Shown: positions 8,555 through 17,629, numbered from the stretch's first letter. The stretch: DNA of 64,000 nucleotides from an uncultured Pseudomonadota bacterium (GCA_903829815.1 CAIKRR010000014.1:145024-209023); one strand, 5' to 3'. A program made the numbers and translations. Notes: generated from the letters alone by a model not told the origin.

Positions 8555-8803
8555 CTGCAAGCGACGCCCGGGGCAGGTCTGATCGGTTCACGGGTCCTGG
8601 CGGACACTTCTCGGCGCTACCGGCATGGCGTGCGCGCATTGGCGATTGAAGCAGGCCCTGCAGGGGTCTTGAAAGGGCGACGAGCGACTGAAGAAAGCAT
8701 CGGATCCGACCAGCACCTGACGGGTGATACGTTTTGTTTCTGCAAGGAGCGCGGGCAAGGGTGTCGCAGCACGAGATTGTTATGATCACTTGTGGGGTTG
8801 CCT

Positions 8804-8827
8804 CACCCGGCCACCCGGCCACCCGGC
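8804..8827 (+). repeat. Three perfect 8-base tandem repeats
   Basis: CACCCGGC occurs three times head to tail. The period of 8 would shift a reading frame with each copy, which argues that translation of the glycosyltransferase begins downstream of it. Confidence 0.85.
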
Positions 8828-8883
8828 CATTCAGCTGCGTCGTCGACGCCTCTTTGGCCAAGCGCGAGATCACGGAGAATGCG

Positions 8884-9837
8884 TTGCCGAATCAGACCAC
8901 CCGCGCCGATGTGACTGTCGTCATCCAGACCGTCGGCCGATCGACGCTGCTGCGCGCGATCCAGTCGGTTGCCGACCAGACCCTCCTCAAAGGGGCAACG
9001 CCGCGCCGGGTCGATATCTGGATAGGCATCGATCAGGACCGCTATGGCCAGATGGCCCAGTTGCGCGAAGAGGTGACGCGCAAGACCGATCTCGTCGAGA
9101 ACCTGTCCGTGCACTGGCTCGACATCGGCTACAGCACCAGCCTGCGCGGTGCCGGCGTGCACACCAATATGTTTGGCGGGTCGATGCGCACCGTGCTGTC
9201 CTTCCTCGCACGCTCGGAGCGCATCGCCTATCTTGACGACGACGACTGGTGGCATCCGCGGCACCTCGAACTGATGCTCAAGGCGATCCAGGACAAGACC
9301 TGGGCCTACAGCGCCTGCTGGTACGCCGACAGTGAGGCGGGCAAGGCAATCACATTGGACCGCTACGAAAGTGCGGGCCCCGATCGCGGCTGGTACTGGA
9401 AGAGCTTTGGTGGATTCATACGCCCCTCGGCAATGATGATCGACAAGATCAGGGGGATCGACCTCCTCGCGCTGTGGTCAAGTGCGACCACCGCCACCGG
9501 CGGTGGTGAAGACCGCCTGGTGTTCTCGGCACTACGGCAACGTGCCGACCATGGCTACACCGGACAGGCCACGGTGTACTACTCGCTCGACGAAACCGAT
9601 GGCATGCACAAGCTCAGGATGAAGTACATCCGGATGCAAGCCGGTCTCGAGCAATTCGAACTCACGCCGCGTACCGATTCACTGCGCAACCAGATTCGCC
9701 AGGACGCCGTGCGCAGCAAGCTCACCGACACCACGGCAAAGGTACGCATCGATGGCGGCGGCAAAGGGCGCGAGCGGGCACCCGAAGCAGGGATCGATGT
9801 CAGCGCCCAGGCGAGCGAGCACGTACGAGACACTTGA
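8884..9837 (+). CDS. Family 2-like glycosyltransferase
   Basis: A 317-residue GT-A-fold glycosyltransferase with no membrane segment. The first strand (DVTVVIQTVGRSTLLRAIQS) starts ten residues in, and the metal/nucleotide-sugar binding site is the strongly acidic YLDDDDWWHPRHLE. A later GGGEDRLVFSAL segment resembles the usual ED catalytic-base region. I chose the TTG at 8884, which follows GGAG at a normal distance; ATG at 8782 or the frame start at 8734 are alternatives. It is not beside other cell-surface sugar genes, so acceptor and donor are unknown. Confidence 0.75.
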   Translation: MPNQTTRADVTVVIQTVGRSTLLRAIQSVADQTLLKGATPRRVDIWIGIDQDRYGQMAQLREEVTRKTDLVENLSVHWLDIGYSTSLRGAGVHTNMFGGSMRTVLSFLARSERIAYLDDDDWWHPRHLELMLKAIQDKTWAYSACWYADSEAGKAITLDRYESAGPDRGWYWKSFGGFIRPSAMMIDKIRGIDLLALWSSATTATGGGEDRLVFSALRQRADHGYTGQATVYYSLDETDGMHKLRMKYIRMQAGLEQFELTPRTDSLRNQIRQDAVRSKLTDTTAKVRIDGGGKGRERAPEAGIDVSAQASEHVRDT

Positions 9838-9943
9838 AACGTCGGCCTGGCCAGTCCTCATGCCCACCTGTCCCCGGGAGGGACTGAACCTCACGATGCT
9901 ATGATTCTGGCTTACGTTACCGCCCGAGCTTGCGCACGCCGCG

Positions 9944-10162
9944 ATGCCTTCAATCGAGACCATCACCATTGTCGTGAACGGCATCGCCCGGGACAGCATT
10001 GCCGGGGCAACCCTCGCGACGCTCCTGGCCGATCTTGCGCTCACCGGTCGCAAGGTGGCCGTAGAGCGCAATGGCGAGATCGTGCCGCGCGGCCTGCATG
10101 CGGCTACTTGCCTTGCCCAGGGTGATCGGCTGGAAATCGTCGTGGCCGTGGGTGGCGGCTGA
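9944..10162 (+). CDS. thiS: ThiS sulfur carrier protein
   Basis: A 72-residue ubiquitin-like protein that carries sulfur as a C-terminal thiocarboxylate for the thiazole half of thiamine. It starts with the beta-grasp strand [12 protein letters not shown] and ends in the required Gly-Gly (VAVGGG). thiG follows 40 bases downstream, as expected. I looked for a TPP riboswitch in the leader and did not find the conserved CTGAGA-type elements. Confidence 0.93.
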   Translation: MPSIETITIVVNGIARDSIAGATLATLLADLALTGRKVAVERNGEIVPRGLHAATCLAQGDRLEIVVAVGGG

Positions 10163-10202
10163 TACACTCGAAAATTCTTTTTCTGCACGCACTCCGTCGC
10201 CC

Positions 10203-10994
10203 ATGGATCCTTTGATCATTGCTGGTCGTACCTTCGACTCCCGACTGCTCATCGGCACCGGCAAGTACCGCGATTTCGCCGAGACCCGGGCAGCCATCGA
10301 CGCCAGTGGTGCCCAGATCGTGACCGTGGCGATACGCCGCACCAATATCGGCCAGAACGCCGGCGAGCCGTCTCTGCTCGACGCGCTTCCGCCATCGCAG
10401 TTCACCTATCTGCCCAATACCGCCGGGTGTTACAACGCCGAAGACGCCGTGCGCACGTTGCGCCTTGCGCGTGAACTGCTCGACGGTCACGATCTGGTGA
10501 AGCTCGAAGTCCTGGGTGACCCACAGACACTCTTCCCCAACATGATCGAGACCCTCGCCGCCGCCCGCACACTGGTGGCCGATGGATTCAAGGTCATGGT
10601 GTACTGCAGCGATGATCCGATCATGGCGCAGGAACTGGAGCGTATCGGCTGCGTTGCCATCATGCCGCTTGCCTCGCTGATCGGCTCGGGCATGGGCATT
10701 CTCAACCCCTGGAACCTGCAACTCATCATCGAGAAGGCCACAGTACCGGTGGTGGTCGACGCGGGAGTCGGCACAGCCTCCGACGCGGCAATCGCGATGG
10801 AACTGGGCTGCGATGCGGTGCTGATGAATACGGCCGTTGCCAAGGCGCGCGATCCGATCCGGATGGCCGGTGCGATGCGCAAAGCCGTCGAGGCCGGACG
10901 CGAAGCGTTCCTGGCGGGTCGGATGCCCAAGAAGCTGTACTCGGCCAGCCCGAGTTCGCCGGTCGGCGGTCTCATCGAGCCTCGCGCACGTTGA
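10203..10994 (+). CDS. thiG: ThiG thiazole synthase
   Basis: Forms the thiamine thiazole ring from deoxyxylulose phosphate, dehydroglycine and ThiS-thiocarboxylate. The 263-residue TIM-barrel protein starts [11 protein letters not shown] and contains [11 protein letters not shown], the Schiff-base lysine in [10 protein letters not shown] and the phosphate-binding [19 protein letters not shown]. The frame is open from 10071, but the ATG at 10203 gives the family start and avoids overlap with thiS. No thiO, thiH or thiE is nearby. Confidence 0.96.
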   Translation: MDPLIIAGRTFDSRLLIGTGKYRDFAETRAAIDASGAQIVTVAIRRTNIGQNAGEPSLLDALPPSQFTYLPNTAGCYNAEDAVRTLRLARELLDGHDLVKLEVLGDPQTLFPNMIETLAAARTLVADGFKVMVYCSDDPIMAQELERIGCVAIMPLASLIGSGMGILNPWNLQLIIEKATVPVVVDAGVGTASDAAIAMELGCDAVLMNTAVAKARDPIRMAGAMRKAVEAGREAFLAGRMPKKLYSASPSSPVGGLIEPRAR

Positions 10995-11046
10995 GCGCCA
11001 TCCCCCTGCCCGCGGGCAGGGCTTGCCACCTCACCGCAAGCTCACG

Positions 11047-11769
11047 ATGAACGAACCTGTCACCGCGCGACCGATCCGCAGCTTCGTTCTGCGTCAGGGA
11101 CGATTTTCCGATGCCCAGGAACGCGCCTGTGCCGAACTGCTGCCGCGCCTGGGCATCCCCGCCTCGCCCTCGATCGTCGACTTCGATGTGCTTTTCGGGC
11201 GACGGGCACCGCGGATACTCGAGATCGGCTTCGGCATGGGTGACTCGCTCGCCGCCACTGCGGCGGTTTACCCAGACAACGATTTCATCGGTATCGAAGT
11301 GCATTTGCCCGGCGTGGGGAGCCTGCTGCGCCAGCTCGACGAAGCGCAACTTGCCAACGTGCGGGTGATCCGACATGACGCGGTCGAGGTGCTCGAACGG
11401 ATGATTGCGCCGGACAGCCTCGCCCAGATCAATCTCTTCTTCCCTGATCCGTGGCCCAAGAAACGTCATCACAAGCGCCGTATCGTGCAGCCTGACCTCG
11501 TACGGCTGATGGCAAGCCGCCTGCAGGCAGGTGGTGTGCTGCACATGGCGACCGACTGGGCGGACTATGCCGACCACATGCTCGAGGTGGTGAACGCCGA
11601 GCCCATGCTCGAGAACACGGCCGGAGGGTTTGCCGAACGACCGGCAACACGCCCGCTGACTCGCTTCGAGCGCCGCGGCATCGCCCTTGGGCATGCGGTG
11701 CACGACCTCATTCTAAGACGCCGCGCGCCTGCGGCTAAGCAGCCAGAAACATCGCCAGCAAGTCATTGA
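11047..11769 (+). CDS. trmB: TrmB tRNA (guanine-N7-)-methyltransferase
   Basis: Methylates G46 in the variable loop of tRNAs using SAM. The 240-residue protein has the SAM motif ILEIGFGMGDSL, the IGIEVHLPGVGSLL segment and the TrmB signature INLFFPDPWPKKRHHKRRIV. The ATG at 11047 is 52 bases after thiG. Its last 35 bases overlap, tail to tail, the end of hemW on the other strand. Confidence 0.95.
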   Translation: MNEPVTARPIRSFVLRQGRFSDAQERACAELLPRLGIPASPSIVDFDVLFGRRAPRILEIGFGMGDSLAATAAVYPDNDFIGIEVHLPGVGSLLRQLDEAQLANVRVIRHDAVEVLERMIAPDSLAQINLFFPDPWPKKRHHKRRIVQPDLVRLMASRLQAGGVLHMATDWADYADHMLEVVNAEPMLENTAGGFAERPATRPLTRFERRGIALGHAVHDLILRRRAPAAKQPETSPASH

Positions 11770-12943
11770 GGAAACGCCGGCCGAGTTCGGTGGGCCTCAC
11801 CCGCACCACATCGTGCGTGATCAAGCCGCGCCGCGCCGCCTGATCAAGCACCGCGCCGATCGAAGTCGCTGCCAGCCCGGTTCGCTCAGTGAAGCGCGCC
11901 ATCTCGAACCCATCGGCAAGGCGCAGCGCATTCATCATGTACTCGCCAGCCAGATCGGCACGTGCCACCGCCTGCGACGATTGCAGGGCTCGCCCCTCGA
12001 TGGCGCGCTGCATGTAGTCGCGTGGCAGGCGAACCCTTGCCTCTCGCACGATACGATCTGGAAATGAAATCTTCGAGTGTGCCCCTGCACCAATGCCCAG
12101 GTAATCACCGAACTGCCAGTAGTTGAGATTGTGGCCGCAGCGGGCGCCAGGCCTGGCATGGGCCGAGGTCTCGTAGTGTTCGAAGCCGGCCACCGACAGC
12201 GTCTGATCGACCAGATCCTGGATGTCGGAGGCAAGGTCCTCGTCGGGCAACGGTGGCGGATGGCGCGCAAACAAGGTGTTGGGCTCGAGCGTGAGGTGAT
12301 AGGCCGACAGATGCGGCACGCCCGTTGCAATGGCCATTTCGATGTCCTCGCGCGCCTGCTCGAGCGTCTGCTCGGGCAGCGCGTACATGATGTCGAGGTT
12401 GACGTTGCCGATCGCCCGCAAGGCAGCCTCGACCGCCCGCCGCGCATCATCGGCACCGTGAATGCGCCCCAGTCTTCTCAGGTGGGCATCGTTGAAGCTC
12501 TGCACACCCACCGAGAGCCGCGTGATGCCGGCATCGTGAAACTGCCCAAAACGGGCTGCCTCGACCGTACCGGGGTTGGCCTCGAGGGTGATTTCGGCAC
12601 CGGGGGCCAGTGACACGCGCGCACGGATCGCCGACAGGATGCGATCGAGCGCAGCCCCCGAGAGCAGACTGGGCGTACCGCCACCGAAGAAAATCGTCTC
12701 GATGCGGCGTCCCCAGATGGACGGCAATGCCGACTCGAGGTCGGCGATCAGCGCCTGCGCGTAGGCCTCTTCAGGGATGGCCGCGGCAGCCTCACCGGGC
12801 TCGCGCCACTCGTGCGAGTTGAAGTCGCAGTAAGGACACTTGCGCACGCACCAGGGCACATGCACATAGAGCGACAAAGGCGGGAGCGTGGCCAGACGTA
12901 TGCCGGTGAGGCTGGCTGCGTCGATGCGCGTCTCATTGACCAT
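11735..12943 (-). CDS. hemW: HemW-like radical SAM haem chaperone
   Basis: A 402-residue radical SAM protein of the HemN/HemW family. The [4Fe-4S] motif CVRKCPYC (C-x3-C-x2-C) is near the N-terminus, followed by FFGGGTPSLL, TLEANPGT and RLSVGVQSF. The short N-terminus, and the absence of the extra residues associated with coproporphyrinogen dehydrogenase, favour HemW (haem binding and delivery) over HemN. The rdgB stop codon abuts its ATG directly, so it is the last gene of a rph-rdgB-hemW operon. Confidence 0.92.
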   Translation of the reverse strand: MVNETRIDAASLTGIRLATLPPLSLYVHVPWCVRKCPYCDFNSHEWREPGEAAAAIPEEAYAQALIADLESALPSIWGRRIETIFFGGGTPSLLSGAALDRILSAIRARVSLAPGAEITLEANPGTVEAARFGQFHDAGITRLSVGVQSFNDAHLRRLGRIHGADDARRAVEAALRAIGNVNLDIMYALPEQTLEQAREDIEMAIATGVPHLSAYHLTLEPNTLFARHPPPLPDEDLASDIQDLVDQTLSVAGFEHYETSAHARPGARCGHNLNYWQFGDYLGIGAGAHSKISFPDRIVREARVRLPRDYMQRAIEGRALQSSQAVARADLAGEYMMNALRLADGFEMARFTERTGLAATSIGAVLDQAARRGLITHDVVRVRPTELGRRFLNDLLAMFLAA

Positions 12944-13528
12944 CTAGCGCTGCAGCATGTCGAGCAGACGCGCCAGCGCGAGGGCACGATGACTGACACG
13001 GTTCTTCTCCGCGGCAGGCAACTGGGCTGCCGTGCATGCGTGCGAAGGCAGAAAGAACCAGGGGTCGTAGCCAAAGCCGCCATTGCCCGCAGGGGCCTGG
13101 GCAAGCGTGCCATGCCAGCGCCCGTCGGCAATCAGCGGTTCGGGATCGTCACCACTGCGCGCCAGAACAATGACGCAGTAGTAATGCGCGCGACGATCGC
13201 TGTGACCGGCCATGAGTTCGACCAGACGCGCATTGTTGCGCTCGTCAGATCGGGGGGCTCCGGCAAATCGTGCCGAATGCACACCCGGAGCACCGCCCAG
13301 AGCGGGCACGCAGATACCCGAATCGTCAGCCAGCGCGGGCATGCCGCCAGCGCGGGCGGCATGACGAGCCTTGGCCAGCGCATTTTCGACAAAGGTCTGA
13401 TGAGGCTCTTCAGCATCCTCGATGCCCAGTTCGCGCTGGGGCACGAGTTCGATCGACAAAGGCTCGAGAATCTGCCTGAACTCGCGCAGTTTGCCTGCGT
13501 TGGACGATGCAAGGATGACCCGCTTCAT
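12944..13528 (-). CDS. rdgB: XTP/dITP pyrophosphatase (RdgB/HAM1)
   Basis: House-cleaning enzyme (194 aa) that hydrolyses dITP and XTP so deaminated purines are not put into DNA or RNA. It has the N-terminal ILASSNAGKLREF, the central LADDSGICVPALGGAPGVHSAR and the C-terminal GGFGYDPWFF and KNRVSHRALAL signatures. It lies 15 bases after rph and directly before hemW. Confidence 0.95.
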   Translation of the reverse strand: MKRVILASSNAGKLREFRQILEPLSIELVPQRELGIEDAEEPHQTFVENALAKARHAARAGGMPALADDSGICVPALGGAPGVHSARFAGAPRSDERNNARLVELMAGHSDRRAHYYCVIVLARSGDDPEPLIADGRWHGTLAQAPAGNGGFGYDPWFFLPSHACTAAQLPAAEKNRVSHRALALARLLDMLQR

Positions 13529-13543
13529 GAGGCTACCGGATGC

Positions 13544-14257
13544 TCAGGCGATGGCGGCGCGCTGCGCCACCAGCAACTGGCCGATGCCGGCACGGGCGAG
13601 GGCAAGCAGTTTCGACAACTCGACCTCGGAGAACGCTGCGCCTTCGGCCGTGCCCTGAATTTCAACGAAACCCCCGGCACCGGTCATCACGACATTCATG
13701 TCGGTTTCGCAACCCGAGTCTTCGGTGTAGTCAAGATCGAGCATCGGCTCGCCCTGGACAATCCCGACCGAAATGGCAGCCACCTGCAGGTGCAGGGGCG
13801 AGTGCTCGAGGGTGCCCGCCGCGAGCATGCCTTGAATCGCATCATGCAAGGCGACCCAGGCGCCACTGATCGCAGCGGTGCGCGTGCCGCCATCGGCCTG
13901 GAGCACATCGCAGTCGATCGTGATGGTGCGCGGGCCCAGCGCGTCAAGGTCGACGACCGCGCGCAGCGATCGACCGATGAGGCGCTGAATCTCCTGGGTA
14001 CGCCCCGACTGCTTGCCACGGGCCGCCTCACGATCGGAACGGGTGTGCGTTGCCCGCGGCAGCATGCCGTACTCGGCGGTGACCCAGCCCCGACCGGTAC
14101 CTCGCAGGTGCCCGGGCTGTCGCTCTTCGACCGAAGCAGTCACCAGCACACGGGTGTCACCAAACTCGACCAGTACCGAGCCCTCGGCATGGCGCGTGAA
14201 GCCGCGAGTGAAACGCACGGGGCGCAACTGGTCGGGGCGGCGATCATTGTTTCTCAT
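13544..14257 (-). CDS. rph: RNase PH
   Basis: Phosphorolytic 3'-to-5' exoribonuclease that trims tRNA precursors. The 237-residue length is exactly typical, with [39 protein letters not shown] and the phosphate-binding [19 protein letters not shown]. The frame continues upstream to 14401, but the ATG at 14257 ([14 protein letters not shown]) is the family start. That ATG lies inside the 3' end of the upstream membrane-protein gene (14-base overlap), so rph is translationally tied to the Fur-controlled module before it. Confidence 0.96.
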   Translation of the reverse strand: MRNNDRRPDQLRPVRFTRGFTRHAEGSVLVEFGDTRVLVTASVEERQPGHLRGTGRGWVTAEYGMLPRATHTRSDREAARGKQSGRTQEIQRLIGRSLRAVVDLDALGPRTITIDCDVLQADGGTRTAAISGAWVALHDAIQGMLAAGTLEHSPLHLQVAAISVGIVQGEPMLDLDYTEDSGCETDMNVVMTGAGGFVEIQGTAEGAAFSEVELSKLLALARAGIGQLLVAQRAAIA

Positions 14258-14813
14258 GGATCTCTTCAGTCGTGAGGGCGGGAGGATTGCGGCGGGTGCG
14301 GCGACCACGCGCAAGATGCAAGAAGAAGATGGGTACGACGGCAGCGCCCAGAACCCAGTGCAGGACACTGGTGGCTGCGCGCAGCCAATCGCCACCCACA
14401 TAATAAAGCCCCCAGCCGCTCACCACGAGCAGACTCGCACCGCCCAGGAGCAAGGCACCCGCCAGGCGGTTGCGACCGGCACGCCAGGCGCGCGGCACGT
14501 GGCCTTGAATCAGTCCGCCGATCACGATGAGCGAGGCCATCGCCATTGCACCATGGACTCTCAGCGTCGCCGGGATCCAGCGCGCCAGGCACGCTTCAGG
14601 CTCGCAATCGGCGGCATCGGCAAAGTGCAGAAAGAGCCATGCCAGACCGCTTGCCGCCAACAGGACGAGGGTCGCTTCGCACACGCGACGATGCCTGGGG
14701 CTCAGACGAATGCCGCCGGGCTCGGCCCATCGATGACGGTGCCGTTCGTCGGCCGATCGGGTGGGTCGGGGGCCTCGATCGACGCGCGCCGGTGCAGAAC
14801 GACCAATGCGCAT
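14244..14813 (-). CDS. Four-helix membrane protein with five helix-associated histidines (putative b-type cytochrome)
   Basis: I do not recognise a named family with certainty; it resembles small DUF4405/ferric-reductase-like membrane proteins. The 189 residues comprise an Arg-rich N-terminal region (1-43) and four predicted membrane helices (about 46-64, 86-106, 117-140 and 148-168). His63, His87, His105, His152 and His166 lie in or at the ends of the helices. His152 and His166 are 14 residues apart, the spacing with which one helix can ligate two stacked haems. Cys70 and Cys75 lie in the first loop. The start overlaps the apbE stop (TGATG). A role in passing electrons across the membrane is inferred from context and the histidines. 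Confidence 0.72.
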   Translation of the reverse strand: MRIGRSAPARVDRGPRPTRSADERHRHRWAEPGGIRLSPRHRRVCEATLVLLAASGLAWLFLHFADAADCEPEACLARWIPATLRVHGAMAMASLIVIGGLIQGHVPRAWRAGRNRLAGALLLGGASLLVVSGWGLYYVGGDWLRAATSVLHWVLGAAVVPIFFLHLARGRRTRRNPPALTTEEIHEKQ

Positions 14814-15598
14814 CAGTGAATGATCCAGGCCTGGGCCCCGAACCGTGCAAGCAGCGGATGATGAGCATCGTCACTCACCGCCACCACCTTGGTGAGGGCG
14901 TCGGCGAGCGCACAGCGTGGAGCCATGACGGTGACGCCGTGACGCATCAGCACCGGCTGACCGTTGCGCGGATCGACGATCGCCGATCGGCCCGGCGCGT
15001 TGGCGTAACACGCACTTGAACTGGCCAGTGCTGCGTCATTCAGGCAGAGCGCAGCCGCGCGACGTGCCGGATCGTGCGGATCGCGCAACACGACCCGAAA
15101 CTCGCCGCGCCCGAAAGCGCGAAGATCACCGCCTGCGTTGACCAGCGCACGCCGCACCCCGGCGCGACGCAAGGCACCGACCGCCTGGTCAACTGCCTCA
15201 CCCTTGGCGATACCGCCCAGATCGATGGCAAGCGGCTCGCGTTTTGTCACGCGACCATCGCCACCGATGGCCAGGTGGGCGAGCGTGCCTGCGATCGCGC
15301 AATCGAACAAGCCGGCCGATGCGCGATGCAGTCGCAGCGCGAGGCGCAGTACACGGCGGGTCAGCGGCGCCACGACGACGGGCTCTCCGGGCAGCGCTCG
15401 ATTCAGGCGGGTCACATCACTGTGCTCGCGCCACCGGCTCATCGTGGCCTCCACCGCCTCGATCGCGGCAAAAGCGGCATCGAACGCCTGCGCATGGCAA
15501 ACCCCATCGACGCTGATTTCCACCAGCGTGCCGAGCATCGGTCGCGCCCGACGCCCGATGGTGGCATCGCGGCGGTGATCAGACGATGCCTCAAGCAT
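14813..15598 (-). CDS. apbE: ApbE-type FAD:protein FMN transferase, apparently leaderless
   Basis: Transfers FMN from FAD onto a Thr/Ser of target proteins. Family motifs are LGTLVEISV near the N-terminus, IDLGGIAKGEAVD, RALVNAGGDLRAFG and the C-terminal APRCALADALTKVV. I chose ATG 15598, which overlaps the upstream stop as ATGCTTGA (261 aa); ATG 15610 is possible. With either start the catalytic domain begins almost at once, with no signal peptide or lipobox, although most bacterial ApbE proteins that modify secreted targets are exported. It sits between its likely substrate, the FMN-binding protein, and a membrane redox protein. Confidence 0.9.
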   Translation of the reverse strand: MLEASSDHRRDATIGRRARPMLGTLVEISVDGVCHAQAFDAAFAAIEAVEATMSRWREHSDVTRLNRALPGEPVVVAPLTRRVLRLALRLHRASAGLFDCAIAGTLAHLAIGGDGRVTKREPLAIDLGGIAKGEAVDQAVGALRRAGVRRALVNAGGDLRAFGRGEFRVVLRDPHDPARRAAALCLNDAALASSSACYANAPGRSAIVDPRNGQPVLMRHGVTVMAPRCALADALTKVVAVSDDAHHPLLARFGAQAWIIH

Positions 15599-16157
15599 GA
15601 GGCAGCGCATCGGAGGCCGGGCCTGCTGTCTTTTTCGACAGCGGCCTCAAGGCGATATCCCAGGTCGCGAGCAGGCGCCGCACCCCTTCGGTCACATGGC
15701 GGCATGAGAGGGTCGCACCACCGATGTTGCGAATGTCCTCATCAACGCGAAGCTGCGCACCGACCGCCTTGCCGATGAATTGTCCGCGCCAGGCAGCGCC
15801 CCGTACTTCGTGACCATAACTTTCACGATAGTCCATGATTTCGATGCCCTTGACGGTACCGTCAGGATTCAGACCCAGGGCGTAGGTGATGCGGTCGTGC
15901 TTGCCGATCACCTCATCGACCAGAACCAGCTCGCCACCGGCACCACGCCAGAGGCGCAACTGGCGTACTCGCACCGGCAGGCCGGCCTGCGCGGCGATGG
16001 CAGCCGCCTGTGCAGGATTGAGCCCGAACGGCAACTGCTCGAAGGTCACGCCGGGAAAGAGCACCTGGCGGGCCTGCTCGGCATCGAGATAACTCGTTGC
16101 ATAGGCAGACACAGCAAGCACCGCCAGAGGCAAAGGCAACCACCGCAAGGAGGGCAT
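15591..16157 (-). CDS. Secreted FMN-binding-domain protein, likely ApbE substrate
   Basis: A 188-residue protein with a signal peptide (MPSLRWLPLPLAVLAVSAYA) and a C-terminal FMN-binding domain like that of RnfG/NqrC. The flavinylation site reads NIGGATLS (GGAT at 146-149, acceptor probably Thr149), so the usual first Ser/Thr of the S-G-A-T motif is Gly here. The region before it (TYALGLNPDGTVKGIEIMDYRESYG) is typical of the domain. The start overlaps the porin stop as TGATG and the 3' end overlaps apbE. I infer a periplasmic flavin electron carrier. Confidence 0.87.
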   Translation of the reverse strand: MPSLRWLPLPLAVLAVSAYATSYLDAEQARQVLFPGVTFEQLPFGLNPAQAAAIAAQAGLPVRVRQLRLWRGAGGELVLVDEVIGKHDRITYALGLNPDGTVKGIEIMDYRESYGHEVRGAAWRGQFIGKAVGAQLRVDEDIRNIGGATLSCRHVTEGVRRLLATWDIALRPLSKKTAGPASDALPHA

Positions 16158-17599
16158 CAGAACAGGTATCCCATGCCCAGGTTCACTCGGCTGCTGCCCG
16201 CATTGTCCAGATAGCGCTGGTAGTCGGCCTTGAACACCACCTGTGGATGGGGCCGAAACGACAGGCCCAGTGTGGCCACTCGATCGGCATTGACGCCCGA
16301 GCGATCGAAACCGGCCGGCATGGAAGCCTGGGTGTCGAAACGCTCGTAGCGTACAAACGGACTGACGCTTGCCTCACCCGAGGACCAGGCACGCCAGGCC
16401 CCCTGCACGAACCAGCCGTAGAAGGCTGAAGGCACATAGGCCCTGCTCGCGCTGTTGGCGGTATTCCAGGCAGCAAGGGTCGCGTCGATCTGCCCCGCAT
16501 CACCGATCGTTCCGCGGGCGTACAGCGCCTGCAGATCCAACCGCCCCGATTGCCAGCGGGCATGTGTCTCCCAGAGCGTGACCGGCGCGTGCACGCCGCT
16601 CAGGTCGGGCTGGGTTCGGTCAGCCAGGTAGGTGGCATTGCCCTGCCCTGCATTGCCGCGGAAGATCGCACCGCCGATCTGCAATCCGGGAACACCGCGA
16701 TAATTCAACGCCCCATAAGTGGCCAGATCGTGCGCATTGGCCAGTTGCATCTCCTGATGCGTCGATGCCAGAGGCGCCGAGGCATCACTGAACCGGGCGA
16801 TGCTGAAGCCGGTGGTGACGCCGGCGTCCCACGACCAGCCCTGGACCGTGGTTCCCGAAAGCCCGACTCCGCCTTCTCGCCAGGTGCTCGGAATGATGCG
16901 GGTTTCGACCGCGTTGCGCTCGACGCCGTAATAGGCAGGCGGCTCATGCGCCTGGTTGATGAACCCGAAGGGCATCAGGTACAAACCCGTCTTGACTGAC
17001 AGCGAAGGCGCGATGGCATAGTCGATGTAGGCCTGCTCGATGGCGCTCTCGCCTGCGTCGCTGGCACTGGTAACAGCGTGCTCCCACTCGATCTCGCCGA
17101 CAAACGACAGGCGCTCATCAAAGCGGTGGTTCAGGCCAATGACGAACCGACGCAGATCGGCCCGACTGCGACTCGAGTCGCGCAGGTACCGGTTGTAGTT
17201 CAGTTCGCCATAGCCGCTGACCACGGTTGCCGGTTCTGCGGCGAAGACAGGGTCTGCAGCGCTTGCAGGTTCTGCAGCGATGGGTCGTTTTTCAAGGGTC
17301 GCCGGCTTCGCAGCGCTTGCGGCCTGTGCACCCAGGCTCGAGGCGCCAGACGGATCGCCCACCCGATCGGGTTGCGGTAGTCGAGTGCTGTCTCTGCCAC
17401 CGGTGGCGACATGACTCTCCAGATCGGCAATCCGGCGTTGCAATGATTCGATCAGGGCGCTCATGCGCTCGATCTGAGTCAGCATGGCTGCTTCGTCAGC
17501 CCGGGTGGTCGTAATCGGCAAGAACCACAGGGCGACAGCGACGACTCGGCAGGTCATGCTGCACCGCGGCGCAGGCCGTTGACGAGATTGAGGGGGCAT
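16157..17599 (-). CDS. Outer-membrane beta-barrel porin with coiled-coil N-terminus
   Basis: A 480-residue predicted porin, first gene of the Fur-controlled unit. A signal peptide (core MTCRVVAVALWFLPITTTRA) is followed by a short coiled coil (LTQIERMSALIESLQRRIAD), an Ala/Pro-rich linker and a barrel that ends in YLF, with the terminal Phe used by the outer-membrane assembly machinery. It resembles phosphate-selective porin O/P-like proteins. ATG 17599 was chosen because AAGGA precedes it at the right distance; 17557 is the alternative. The substrate is unknown; Fur control and the flavin genes downstream suggest an iron-related role. Confidence 0.8.
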   Translation of the reverse strand: MPPQSRQRPAPRCSMTCRVVAVALWFLPITTTRADEAAMLTQIERMSALIESLQRRIADLESHVATGGRDSTRLPQPDRVGDPSGASSLGAQAASAAKPATLEKRPIAAEPASAADPVFAAEPATVVSGYGELNYNRYLRDSSRSRADLRRFVIGLNHRFDERLSFVGEIEWEHAVTSASDAGESAIEQAYIDYAIAPSLSVKTGLYLMPFGFINQAHEPPAYYGVERNAVETRIIPSTWREGGVGLSGTTVQGWSWDAGVTTGFSIARFSDASAPLASTHQEMQLANAHDLATYGALNYRGVPGLQIGGAIFRGNAGQGNATYLADRTQPDLSGVHAPVTLWETHARWQSGRLDLQALYARGTIGDAGQIDATLAAWNTANSASRAYVPSAFYGWFVQGAWRAWSSGEASVSPFVRYERFDTQASMPAGFDRSGVNADRVATLGLSFRPHPQVVFKADYQRYLDNAGSSRVNLGMGYLF

Positions 17600-17629
17600 T
17601 GCAGGTCCTTGGGGTCTGACCAGTCGCTC

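Larger units (their letters stand above)
8537..8883. other. Gene-free spacer between tRNA-Gly and the glycosyltransferase
   Basis: About 350 bases with no gene I can support. It holds the tRNA promoter candidate, a TATGAT at 8781-8786 that could be a -10 box for the glycosyltransferase, and a triple 8-base repeat. The glycosyltransferase frame is open back to 8734, but that part lacks family similarity. Confidence 0.55.

Noticed and set aside
8804..8827. Possible CRISPR-like repeat
   Set aside because: The units are 8 bases, directly adjacent with no spacers.
8451..8873. A 140-codon minus-strand frame
   Set aside because: It runs through the complete tRNA-Gly gene, so it cannot be a real protein gene.
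9838..9943. Possible TPP riboswitch before thiS
   Set aside because: The conserved CTGAGA and the long paired ends of a THI element are absent; the spacer is too short.
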